Translations under genes and position numbers: made by a program | The notes under the pieces: model-generated | Seen by the model: only the letters and a program-made list of their open reading frames with translations | The model's database searches: none | What the model was told of the DNA's origin: nothing | Shown: positions 26,825 through 34,774 of the stretch, one piece after another | How the letters are laid out: each line of letters opens with the position of its first letter | How positions within the stretch are numbered: the stretch's first letter is position 1 | NCBI GenBank assembly: GCA_963675925.2 | Contig: CAXXIB010000007.1 | Coordinates: forward strand, 117,966-181,965 | Length of the DNA stretch: 64,000 bases | Reading direction: 5' to 3' | Source of the DNA: CAXXOK01 sp963675925 | GTDB taxonomy: Bacteria; Bacillota; Clostridia; Christensenellales; Aristaeellaceae

Positions 26825-28087
26825 TCAATCAAGGTCGAACTTGCGAATAAACATCGTATCCTCTTGCAGCAGTTTCTCGACCGTATCAAAGCCCAGCTGC
26901 TTTAGCAGCTCGATCACAAACGGATTATCAATCGGCGTTTCATAGGCCGCCTGTCTGCCGTAATCGTTCACGTTCACGGTGGCATCGTCCTTGTCGATCA
27001 GGGATTTCGGGCCACCCACGCAGCCGCCTACGCAGCCCATGCCTTCGATAAAGTTGGCCTGAATATCGCCGCTGAGGATGTTTTTGAGCATCTCCTTGCA
27101 GGCGCGTATCCCATCGGCGTGATCGGCATGAATTTGAATATCCCTGTCCGGCCGCAGTTTCAGCAGCGTGTTTTGCACCGCCTTGCTGACCCCGGAGGTC
27201 ACCGCATAGCGTATCCCCGCTTTGGAGGAGTGGTCGCGGTTGTCTTCCTCCACCTTGGCGGGGTCGATGGCCGCAGCTTCCAAAATATCGCGAATTTCTT
27301 CAAAGGTCAGCACAAAGTCTACGGCATCAGCGATGTCCGCCTCCCGTGCCTCCGCTTTTTTAGCGATGCAGGGGCCGATAAACACTGTTTTTGCCCCCGG
27401 TTCCATGGCCTTGATGGCCTTGCCGCAGGCAACCATAGGCGATACGGACGGCGGCAGGTGCGGCACCAGCTGGCGGTATACCTTCTTAATCATGGCAATC
27501 CACATCGGGCAGCAACAGCTGGTGAGCATGAAGTCCTTGTCCGTGTGGATGGACTGGTCAAACTCCAGCGCTTCTTTCAGGGTCAGGATATCGGCAAACA
27601 GCGCGACCTCCACCATACCGGCAAAGCCTAACTGTTTGAACGCCGTACGCAGCTTGCCGGGCGTAATTTCCTTTGAAAACTGGCTGATATACGCCGGGGC
27701 GATCATGGCGTATACGGGATGTTTTTCCTCGTTAATCAGGGTAAACATCGGCACGGCTTCTTTGATCTCCGCCAGGTTATTTTTCTCGCAGGCGATCATG
27801 CAATCACCGCAGCCAATGCAATCGTCCTTGGCAATGGTGACCTGCCCATTCTCGTCATGCCGGATGGCACTGAAAAAACAAACGCTGGCACAGATTTCCT
27901 GCTGCTCCGGCGGGCAATTGCACACGCCAAGGCGAACGATAGGCGGCTGCATTCGTGGCTTGAGCAAGCAGGATAGCTGATGGGGATCGCAGTCGCCCTC
28001 GGCGTTTATCTTTTGTATTTCGCTGTCCAGCTTCTTGTTGACCCCGGCTTCCATCAACCGCCGGTATAACGATGAAAATGTTTGCAT
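26825..28087 (-). CDS. Monomeric [FeFe]-hydrogenase (4Fe-4S plus H-cluster domain)
   Basis: Proton-reducing or sensory hydrogenase of 420 residues. A ferredoxin-like region holds CNCPPEQQEICASVC (from about 56) and CIGCGDCMIACEKN (about 87-100). The H-cluster motifs follow: L1 TSCCCPMW near 188, L2 GPCIAKK near 237 and L3 EGMGCVGGCVGG near 350. The extra cysteine in L1 and the GPCxAKK form differ from the classic TSCCPGW/MPCxxKxxE and resemble, as I recall, group B enzymes. Start 28087 follows AAGGAG. There is no maturase or electron-transfer partner gene nearby. Divergent from nudC with overlapping promoters. Confidence 0.92.
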   Translation of the reverse strand: MQTFSSLYRRLMEAGVNKKLDSEIQKINAEGDCDPHQLSCLLKPRMQPPIVRLGVCNCPPEQQEICASVCFFSAIRHDENGQVTIAKDDCIGCGDCMIACEKNNLAEIKEAVPMFTLINEEKHPVYAMIAPAYISQFSKEITPGKLRTAFKQLGFAGMVEVALFADILTLKEALEFDQSIHTDKDFMLTSCCCPMWIAMIKKVYRQLVPHLPPSVSPMVACGKAIKAMEPGAKTVFIGPCIAKKAEAREADIADAVDFVLTFEEIRDILEAAAIDPAKVEEDNRDHSSKAGIRYAVTSGVSKAVQNTLLKLRPDRDIQIHADHADGIRACKEMLKNILSGDIQANFIEGMGCVGGCVGGPKSLIDKDDATVNVNDYGRQAAYETPIDNPFVIELLKQLGFDTVEKLLQEDTMFIRKFDLD

Positions 28088-28156
28088 GGCTAACTCCTTC
28101 ACGGTCCGTGGAGACGTATAGGGCTACAAGTATCATTGTTTCTAGGCTGATACTTC

Positions 28157-28185
28157 ATTTTACCATCACATCCGCGCGTTGACAA
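28157..28185 (-). promoter_or_regulatory. Hydrogenase promoter
   Basis: Minus strand TTGTCA (28185-28180), 17-base spacer, TAAAAT (28162-28157). Its -35 box shares five bases with the nudC -35. Confidence 0.72.
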
Positions 28186-28206
28186 CGCGGCACATTTTGC
28201 TATGAT
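28179..28206 (+). promoter_or_regulatory. nudC promoter
   Basis: TTGACA (28179-28184), 16-base spacer, TATGAT (28201-28206), 33 bases before the nudC ATG. Confidence 0.72.
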
Positions 28207-28238
28207 GGTTTAAAGCGGTATATTGCGAGGTAATACGT

Positions 28239-29072
28239 ATGCTCATCAATCGAAATCACACGGAGTTTTCTCTCTTTTATGACGCAGCCCCCATCCAGGC
28301 GGATGACGCGGTCTTTATATTTAGGGACAGCGAGGTTTTGCTGCGTGATGCTGCTATGGACAGCCGCATCCCAACATGGGACGACACTTGCACTATTGCG
28401 CTTGCCACTCCCCCGCGCCACGCGTTTACACAAAGCGGGCAGCGGTATTTTGTCGCCGAAGCCAGCGCTGATTCCACCACGCCGGGTGGCCTGCTATGGG
28501 AGAGTGTACGCGTGTTTCGAACCCTGCAACCCGAAGCCGATGCTGTGCAATTGCTGACAGCACGCCATATCCACAAATGGTACCAAACCCACCGTTTTTG
28601 CAGCGTTTGCGGCGGGCCTGTAGCCCCGCACCCCCATGAGCGTGCTTTGCAATGCGAAAATTGCAACGCCATTCACTATCCGCCGGTGCTTCCGGCCGTG
28701 ATTGTTGCCATTGTAGACCATGACCGCCTTTTGCTGGCGCGTAACGCGCACGGTGTGTTCCGTCACTTTTCGCTGATTGCCGGGTTTGTGGAAGCCGGTG
28801 AGACTGCCGAGCAGGCCGTGCAGCGGGAAATTATGGAGGAAGTCGGCCTGCGCGTGAAAAACATACGCTATATGGCCAGCCAACCCTGGGGCATCAGCCA
28901 AAGCCTGATGCTCGGCTTTACCGCCGAACTGGATGGCCCCGATACCATCCGCCTGCAGGAATCAGAGCTCGCCGAAGCCCGCTGGTTCCCCCGTGCCGAG
29001 ATACCTAAAAACGACACCACCACAAGCATTGCCTTTGATATGATGGAACGCTTCAGGCAGGGTACACTGTAA
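28239..29072 (+). CDS. nudC: NADH pyrophosphatase / NAD-decapping Nudix hydrolase
   Basis: Hydrolyses NAD(H) and can remove NAD caps from RNA. 277 residues: an N-terminal NUDIX-like domain, a zinc ribbon (FCSVCGGPV ... ALQCENCNAIHYP, about 121-150) and the Nudix box GFVEAGETAEQAVQREIMEEVG near residue 185-206 (shown here in part: EAGETAEQAVQREIMEEV). The downstream SQPWGISQSLMLGF matches the NudC SQPWPFP-type specificity motif, with GIS in place of PFP. GAGG precedes the ATG; a strong terminator follows. Confidence 0.94.
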   Translation: MLINRNHTEFSLFYDAAPIQADDAVFIFRDSEVLLRDAAMDSRIPTWDDTCTIALATPPRHAFTQSGQRYFVAEASADSTTPGGLLWESVRVFRTLQPEADAVQLLTARHIHKWYQTHRFCSVCGGPVAPHPHERALQCENCNAIHYPPVLPAVIVAIVDHDRLLLARNAHGVFRHFSLIAGFVEAGETAEQAVQREIMEEVGLRVKNIRYMASQPWGISQSLMLGFTAELDGPDTIRLQESELAEARWFPRAEIPKNDTTTSIAFDMMERFRQGTL

Positions 29073-29101
29073 ACTGCATGGTTAAGCGGCTGTTCCCAAT
29101 T

Positions 29102-29142
29102 AAACGAAACGGGCGATTCATCTTGAATCGCCCGTTTCGTTT
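29102..29142. terminator. Bidirectional terminator after nudC
   Basis: An 18-bp perfect stem (29102-29119 with 29125-29142, 5-base loop), with A-rich and T-rich ends serving both convergent genes. Confidence 0.9.
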
Positions 29143-29162
29143 GTCTGCTTTACTTTGGCAGA

Positions 29163-29399
29163 TCACCGTTTATCTCTCTGGATAAGTCTTGCAAACCCTT
29201 GCCGGATACGGGCGCGCTGCGCTACCACTGTCGCCAGCAGCCCGATCAGCACAAGGCCGATCAACGGTGCATAGATGCAAACCATCATCAGCGAGACGAA
29301 ACAGATCACATACAGCGACAGCAGGAAAATCAAACGCGGTGATATACCGATATACTCGTTCACGCGGGACAGGAATCTGGATAGATTACGCGCAGGCAT
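29163..29399 (-). CDS. Small two-TM membrane protein
   Basis: 78 residues, MPARNLSRFLSRVNEY. Two hydrophobic segments at about 22-42 (LIFLLSLYVICFVSLMMVCIY) and 43-61, with a basic C-terminus (RARIRQGFARLIQRDKR). No family recognised. Its start lies 63 bases from the SH3-protein stop, so it may be the second gene of that operon. Confidence 0.55.
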   Translation of the reverse strand: MPARNLSRFLSRVNEYIGISPRLIFLLSLYVICFVSLMMVCIYAPLIGLVLIGLLATVVAQRARIRQGFARLIQRDKR

Positions 29400-29462
29400 A
29401 CATCCGCCTCCAAATCTGCCTGGAAGCCGTACTGCCCCTTAAGGCCTTTTGGCGTTCACAGT

Positions 29463-30497
29463 CTATTCTGGTGTAAAATGCTTGGATCTCATATAACCAT
29501 AATCCCCGCTATAGGTCATTACTGCAAACCAATCATCGCTGACATAGCCAATAATCAGCGGTATGTCCTGCATGAAATCATCATCCATCAAAGGAATGCG
29601 GTTAATCGCAGTCGGATCGTCGGAAAACGATGTAAAAATACCCGCATTCTCTTGCCATGCACTGGGCAGCAGTGTACGGTTTGGAAAGGCGTCCTGCACA
29701 CTGATCTGGTCATACGTTAGGAATTTCGTCATCATATATCCTTCAACTTCGCCAATGATCACCTTGCTCCATTGGCCCGTTTTGCCCACAACCTGCACAG
29801 GCGTGCCGTTGTAATACCGCCCGATGGGTTCTCCCTGACGTGAGGCTTTTTTTCTCAGGTTCAGTCTGTCGGTCGGTACCGGGTTGTTCACAACCGCCCA
29901 ACCGGACTGGTCCAGTTTTCCTATGAGTTCGTTCATGATTTTGGGCAATTGGGTATCATCCAAATCCAAAAGGCTCGGCATTGACTGCCAGGTACCGTAA
30001 AGCCTTAAGGGGCTATTCCCAAACCAATCATCAATCAGGAGGGTATTCATGCCGATGTAGGCGGTTTGACCGTCGATAACGACCTTGCAAAGCCCTAGAG
30101 AGATCTTGCTTTCCTCATGAAAGGAGTACGCATACCGGTCCACGTAATGCAGGGTCACCGTGTTGGGCGAATCCAGGGTCATCACCGGCGTTATACCCTG
30201 CCATTTGGATAAGGGTAGCGCAAACGTCCGTTGGTCATATTCTTCACCACGCGGCTGGGTGTAAGAGAAATTATAATAGAAATATGGGTAATAGTGCTGC
30301 CCGTTTGTCATCAGCAGCCATACCTTCCGGTCATGCTGATAACCCTGCGCCAGGGTTAAGTACTGCGGCAGCAGCTCGATAATCGCGGCAGGCAGCTCGT
30401 CTCGTGTGGCAAAAGTGCGCTCCGGCGCCCACGCTAGCGCCGAAGAGAAACTCGTCAGAATACACAGTAGCATAATCAGAACACAGACCTTCTTCAT
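29463..30497 (-). CDS. Secreted SH3b-domain protein of unknown function
   Basis: 344 residues with a signal peptide (about 1-23, VLIMLLCILTSFSSALA). A large unrecognised domain (about 25-215) precedes a bacterial SH3 domain near 220-270 (DRLNLRKKASRQGEPIGRYY and GTPVQVVGKTGQWSKVIIG), then a second SH3-like stretch ending in DWFAVMTYSGDYGYMRSKHF. Bacterial SH3 domains usually bind the cell wall. GGGAGG precedes ATG 30497. No catalytic motif was seen. Confidence 0.82.
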   Translation of the reverse strand: MKKVCVLIMLLCILTSFSSALAWAPERTFATRDELPAAIIELLPQYLTLAQGYQHDRKVWLLMTNGQHYYPYFYYNFSYTQPRGEEYDQRTFALPLSKWQGITPVMTLDSPNTVTLHYVDRYAYSFHEESKISLGLCKVVIDGQTAYIGMNTLLIDDWFGNSPLRLYGTWQSMPSLLDLDDTQLPKIMNELIGKLDQSGWAVVNNPVPTDRLNLRKKASRQGEPIGRYYNGTPVQVVGKTGQWSKVIIGEVEGYMMTKFLTYDQISVQDAFPNRTLLPSAWQENAGIFTSFSDDPTAINRIPLMDDDFMQDIPLIIGYVSDDWFAVMTYSGDYGYMRSKHFTPE

Positions 30498-30595
30498 GTC
30501 AGATCCTCCCGCTTTTCGCGTCTTTTACAAACATAACGATTCATTTCCCGGTTTTAATCCCATGCGCTGTATTTATTTACCAGAAGAACGAAACA

Positions 30596-30630
30596 AACAG
30601 AAAGGCAGTCCTTTAAACTGCCTTTCTGTT
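30596..30630 (-). terminator. Terminator of the 42.6-30.7 kb operon
   Basis: AACAGAAAGGCAGT pairs with ACTGCCTTTCTGTT; on the minus strand the stem is followed by a T-rich tail. It lies about 70 bases after the last stop codon at 30701. Confidence 0.78.
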
Positions 30631-30700
30631 GTATCAGGTTCTATGCCACTTGGTGTTGCGTGTTCACAGCACTGCACATTGCAGGAATCCTACAATCTGC

Positions 30701-32221
30701 TCAGCGGCTTTTCCGGGCCTTTGCTTGGCGGGTAAACGGCTTGCGGCCCTCATGCAGCATATCTTTTTCAATGGTAATCTCCAGATCGCATTCGCCACGG
30801 AGACGGAAGGTAATTTCCGGCCGCGTCCACGCGTTCAGCCAGCGAATGGACAGGTGGAGTGTACGATCATCGGAAAACCGTGCGGTTGCGGCGTAGTGTT
30901 TCAGCGGCGGAATGACCGTTGCGGTTTCCTCGCGCTGCCACTGGCCGTCCAAGAGGGCACGAATTTGTGTAGCGTGGTTGAACGTAAAGACGACCTCATC
31001 TTGCTTGACGGCAATGTCGAACACGACAATTTCCGGGCGCACGGACGGCTCATAAAACAGATGATAAAAGTCATCATCCACAGGCGCAACTTCAATCCAG
31101 GGATTCAGTACCCCGTCCGTTACCGCATAGCTGCCTGTAAACCGCTGAGCCTCAGCGGGCACCGGCAGCACTTTTGCAGGTGCTACGGCGCGGGCTTGCA
31201 AATAGGCCTGTAAGCGCGCCAGGGCTTCCGGGTTTTCCGGGTAAGGCGTGTCCTTGGCCGATGCCATCAGCGCTTCGGTCAGGTCCAGTACCGTTTGCAC
31301 GCCGCCGGGGTGTACGCCGCCTTCATGAATGGCGATTGCCGTATCCCGTTGCATATCCATAATGCAAAACTGGCCTTGTCCGCCATCAAAGCGCACCATG
31401 CCGGGCTGTTTGCACAGCCATAGCTGCCAGCCATAACCACAGCTGGCGTCATCGGCATTGGCGGTACCTACAGCGGTTTCAATCTGCTTGCTGACGGCTT
31501 GTTCCATCCAGTCCCGGGACACAACAGTCTTTTCACCTGCCTTGCCGCGGGCTAGGTAAAGCAACCCCAGGCGCAGGTTGGATCGCGTCGTGGCCGATAC
31601 GCCGGGTTCGGCATAGCGGCCGTTACCAAAGCGCCTCCAAACCAGTTCATCCGGCACGATGCCGATAGTGTCAAACAGTGTCTCTTTTGCATAGTCATAC
31701 AGCTCGCGGCCCGTGGTCTTTTCTACAGCTGCACCCAGCATGCAGCTGCCTATGGAGTTGTATAAAAACACCGTGCCCGGCTCGTACTTGACAGGGCTTT
31801 GCAGGAAATTTTCCATCCAGTGCTCGTCCATGTGCGGCATGTGTTCCATACCGCAGCTCATGGCCATTACATGTTTGAGCTTCATTTTGCGCATATTGGC
31901 ATCCGGTTTGGCACCAAAGCGTTCAATTTCTTCCTTGAACACATCCACAACCAAGTCTTCCGGGTTTAACAGCCCCTGGGTGCAAGCGATACCCACCGTC
32001 GTGCAGGTGTAGCTCTTTCCCAGTGAATGGCAGGTATGGGGTAAATCAGCTGCAAATGGGGCCAGGTAGCTTTCGGCAAACACCTTGCCATGCCGAGCCG
32101 CTACAAAGCCATGGATTTCGTTTGCGCTTTGATCCAGTTCCTGCAGGCACTTTAGAACATCTTCACTTTTTAATCCAACGGATTCCGGGGAACAGCTTCC
32201 TACGATGAGATCCTTTTTCAT
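30701..32221 (-). CDS. Beta-lactamase-fold serine hydrolase (class C/EstB-like), copy 1
   Basis: 506 residues, cytoplasmic by absence of a signal peptide. The catalytic SxxK is S66-L-G-K69; the tyrosine motif is FLYNSIGSCMLG near residue 160, and GMVRFDGGQGQF near 305 occupies the position of the KTG-type motif. Members of PF00144 hydrolyse esters, amides or D-peptides as well as beta-lactams. It is paralogous to the hydrolase at 36.5-38.0 kb (same S66/K69 positions). Last gene of the operon; its ATG overlaps the MFS gene stop. The C-terminal 130 residues form an extra beta domain. Confidence 0.9.
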   Translation of the reverse strand: MKKDLIVGSCSPESVGLKSEDVLKCLQELDQSANEIHGFVAARHGKVFAESYLAPFAADLPHTCHSLGKSYTCTTVGIACTQGLLNPEDLVVDVFKEEIERFGAKPDANMRKMKLKHVMAMSCGMEHMPHMDEHWMENFLQSPVKYEPGTVFLYNSIGSCMLGAAVEKTTGRELYDYAKETLFDTIGIVPDELVWRRFGNGRYAEPGVSATTRSNLRLGLLYLARGKAGEKTVVSRDWMEQAVSKQIETAVGTANADDASCGYGWQLWLCKQPGMVRFDGGQGQFCIMDMQRDTAIAIHEGGVHPGGVQTVLDLTEALMASAKDTPYPENPEALARLQAYLQARAVAPAKVLPVPAEAQRFTGSYAVTDGVLNPWIEVAPVDDDFYHLFYEPSVRPEIVVFDIAVKQDEVVFTFNHATQIRALLDGQWQREETATVIPPLKHYAATARFSDDRTLHLSIRWLNAWTRPEITFRLRGECDLEITIEKDMLHEGRKPFTRQAKARKSR

Positions 32222-33396
32222 GTCGACAGACCCTTCTTCCAATCCATTTTCAATATACGGAACAAAATATACGCAAGTACTGATAGCAGCGCACACAGCG
32301 GGAATATTACGTCCATGCTCACCGCATCAGCCAGTATGCCCCAGAAACTCGCACCAAATCCAACCCCGATATCCATCGCGGTTAAAAAGGTAGCCATGGC
32401 AGTGCCCCGCCTGTGTGGCGGCGCAGATGTGATCGCCAAGCCGTTGAGCAGCGGATAGATCGTACCATAGCCAAACCCGTACAGAGCGGCGGCCAGCCAT
32501 AGCATCCAAATGTTGGTGGCGGCGGCAATCAGCAGAAACGCCGTCGCGTTGAGTACTGTTGCAAACAGCACTGCGCGGTTAGTAGAAAGCTTGCGTGCAA
32601 TCCGCGCGCCGAACAGGCGTGCCAGCGCTAGCGTGACAGCATTGATGGTGAAGTAAAGGCTGATCTGATCGGTGGTGAACCCGCGATCCAAGGTAAAGAT
32701 GGATAAAAAGGTGATGGGCGCAGCGCCGCAAAGACCCAAAAGCAGCATGACCGCCGCCGGTTTAAACGCCGTCGGTTCGAAAAAGCGAGCAATGCCGGTT
32801 GGTGCAGGATGCGCGTTTTTAGCGGCGATTACAGCTGCGGGCTTGGTGCGATACAGCGCAGTCACCGCTACGGCAAGCGCGCCAGCTGCAAACGCAACGA
32901 TATACGCGGTGTTATACTCTCCGTTGCCAACCAAACTGAGCGCGATTGCAGGCGCAACCGCCAGCGATACAGAGCCGGTCAGACCCATATATCCGATGCC
33001 TTCAGAGATGCGTGATTCCGGCAGCACGTCGGTTGCCATGGTATTGATGGATGTGGTATGCGCGGAAAACCCGGCGCCTTGCAGGGCTTTAATGACAATC
33101 AGTACCACGATGGTCGCGGCATACCCGTTCCATAGCGTAGCTACGGTAAATATCGCCGTACCCACCAGCGCAATCCACTTGCGGCCGTAGCGGTCCAGCC
33201 AGCCGCCCAAAAAAGGACGCAGCACTAAGGACGCGATCGTGACAACCGTCACCAACAATCCGATGGAAGACTTGGAAAAGCCAAGGCTTTGTGCATACAG
33301 CGGGGTGACGGTATTTTGAACCTGATAGCAGATGCGTATCAGCCCGGCAGCGATGAAAACCATGATAAAATCACGGGTAAAGACGCGTTCCTTCAT
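32218..33396 (-). CDS. MFS transporter
   Basis: 392 residues with about 12 membrane segments. The MFS signature between TM2 and TM3 reads GGWLDRYGRKWIALVG (about 65-80). Start 33396 (MKERVFTRDFIMVF) is the ATG overlapping the esterase stop (ATGA); its own stop overlaps the next hydrolase ATG. Its place in an ester-hydrolase operon suggests that it exports a product or imports an additional substrate; the direction cannot be read. Confidence 0.92.
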   Translation of the reverse strand: MKERVFTRDFIMVFIAAGLIRICYQVQNTVTPLYAQSLGFSKSSIGLLVTVVTIASLVLRPFLGGWLDRYGRKWIALVGTAIFTVATLWNGYAATIVVLIVIKALQGAGFSAHTTSINTMATDVLPESRISEGIGYMGLTGSVSLAVAPAIALSLVGNGEYNTAYIVAFAAGALAVAVTALYRTKPAAVIAAKNAHPAPTGIARFFEPTAFKPAAVMLLLGLCGAAPITFLSIFTLDRGFTTDQISLYFTINAVTLALARLFGARIARKLSTNRAVLFATVLNATAFLLIAAATNIWMLWLAAALYGFGYGTIYPLLNGLAITSAPPHRRGTAMATFLTAMDIGVGFGASFWGILADAVSMDVIFPLCALLSVLAYILFRILKMDWKKGLST

Positions 33397-33998
33397 GCAG
33401 GCGTGCTCCAATCTCTTTGTAACAGGGTGTTTAGCGCTTGCTGGGCGGATACGCCTTTCAGCCACACAGTATCGGGATGCAGCGGATCAACCGCCATGGT
33501 ATCGGGATGTCCAAAGGCGGCTTCCAGGTCCGCTCGATCTACAAGCTCTCCTTTGGCATAGCGCTTTGGCAGCTCCGGATCTGCATCCAGCGCCACGGCG
33601 GCGCAAAAGTGCTGTGGGTAACGCGCATAAAGCCTTGCGGCAGCCCAGCCGCCGTATCCAAGTCCCAGAAGCGCAGCGCTCGACTGCAAGGGAAAGGTGC
33701 GCTGTACATACGGCAGCAGATACTCCATTACATAGCTTTCCCATTGCGGGCCGTGCGCCATGTTCAAAAAACAACTATTTTGCCCGTCCGGCAGCAGAAG
33801 AGCGACATTGTTTGTATCAACCTGTGATGGCCCACTGATCTGCTCAAGCATGCGTTCTCCGTTTTGACCATAATCATGCAGGCACAGCACAAAGGGTATG
33901 CGCTCGGCTTGCGTGCAGCAGGCATCCGGCAGGACAACACGGAAGCCGGTGGCAATCCCCGGTGCTTTAAAGTGCACATGGTTTTCTATCACAATCAT
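33393..33998 (-). CDS. Alpha/beta-hydrolase fold protein lacking the nucleophile serine (esterase pseudoenzyme)
   Basis: 201 residues, start 33998 (MIVIENHVHF) overlapping the stop of its neighbour. The fold matches the adjacent esterase: LCLHDYGQNGE is the oxyanion-hole loop and LLGLGYGGWAAARLYARYP the nucleophile elbow. The elbow reads G-L-G-Y-G-G, with glycine where the neighbour has serine (GVSMGG), so classical esterase catalysis should be lost. It may bind ligand, form a heterodimer with the neighbour, or be decaying. Confidence 0.75.
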   Translation of the reverse strand: MIVIENHVHFKAPGIATGFRVVLPDACCTQAERIPFVLCLHDYGQNGERMLEQISGPSQVDTNNVALLLPDGQNSCFLNMAHGPQWESYVMEYLLPYVQRTFPLQSSAALLGLGYGGWAAARLYARYPQHFCAAVALDADPELPKRYAKGELVDRADLEAAFGHPDTMAVDPLHPDTVWLKGVSAQQALNTLLQRDWSTPA

Positions 33999-34753
33999 TG
34001 CCAGTCCACCTCCAGCCAATCTAAAAATGCGGGCAGCTGCGTATCCCATATGGCAAAATCATGGGTACCAGGTGCTTGGCACCAGGTGACATCCGCACCC
34101 ATCATGCGCAGGTCGTCCCGCGCGATGGTATTGAGTGCATAACCAAAATCTTCGGTGCCACAGAACATATACAGCTTAGGCGCGGCCGCCGCTGCCACCT
34201 GCTGTTTTGCCATCCATATCACGTCGTTTGTGTTGCCTACCAGGTTTTGATAGCTGCCAAAAGCATGATAGAAATCATCATGCCCAGGCTGAATACCCCG
34301 TTCAAAGCGCTCAAAGATCATCGGCATGCCGATTGACCCGGCAAACGCACCGGCACGGCTGAACAGCGCCGGTTGGTTCATCGCCAGCCGGAACGCCGCA
34401 TATCCGCCCATGGAGACGCCCGCGACATAGTTCTTCTCGCGCTTTTTACTCAAGCAGGGCAAAAGCTTCCGAACGGTTTGCACCCATTCGGTTTCCAGAT
34501 AATCGGCATAACGGGCACCGTGTGCCATATTGACACCGAAGCCGTTGAAAATGGAAGTGGCAATCACCGCCAGATTCCGCTGCGTGGCATAGCGCACAAT
34601 GGAAGAATGCTCAAACCATTCATTACAATCGCCATTGGCACCGTGCAGTACCCAGAGCGCCGCGCAGTCCTCCCCACCTTCGGGGATGACTGCGCGCATT
34701 TCAGCCTGTGCATGCAGCGTTTTGGATGGAAAACTAAAGTGAAGTGTCGGCAT
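33995..34753 (-). CDS. Esterase D/tributyrin-esterase-like alpha/beta hydrolase
   Basis: 252 residues. Oxyanion loop LHGANGDCNEW near residue 37, nucleophile elbow AGVSMGGYAAFRLA near 115, acid residue in CGTEDFGYALN near 200, and catalytic His in PGTHDFAIWD near 232. The family hydrolyses short acyl esters, including acetyl groups on sugars and S-formylglutathione. No signal peptide, so it acts on imported substrates. It lies 21 bases downstream of the CocE-family gene and overlaps the pseudo-esterase gene by four bases. Confidence 0.9.
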   Translation of the reverse strand: MPTLHFSFPSKTLHAQAEMRAVIPEGGEDCAALWVLHGANGDCNEWFEHSSIVRYATQRNLAVIATSIFNGFGVNMAHGARYADYLETEWVQTVRKLLPCLSKKREKNYVAGVSMGGYAAFRLAMNQPALFSRAGAFAGSIGMPMIFERFERGIQPGHDDFYHAFGSYQNLVGNTNDVIWMAKQQVAAAAAPKLYMFCGTEDFGYALNTIARDDLRMMGADVTWCQAPGTHDFAIWDTQLPAFLDWLEVDWQ

Positions 34754-34774
34754 GATGCAGCCTTTCTGCGTTTC

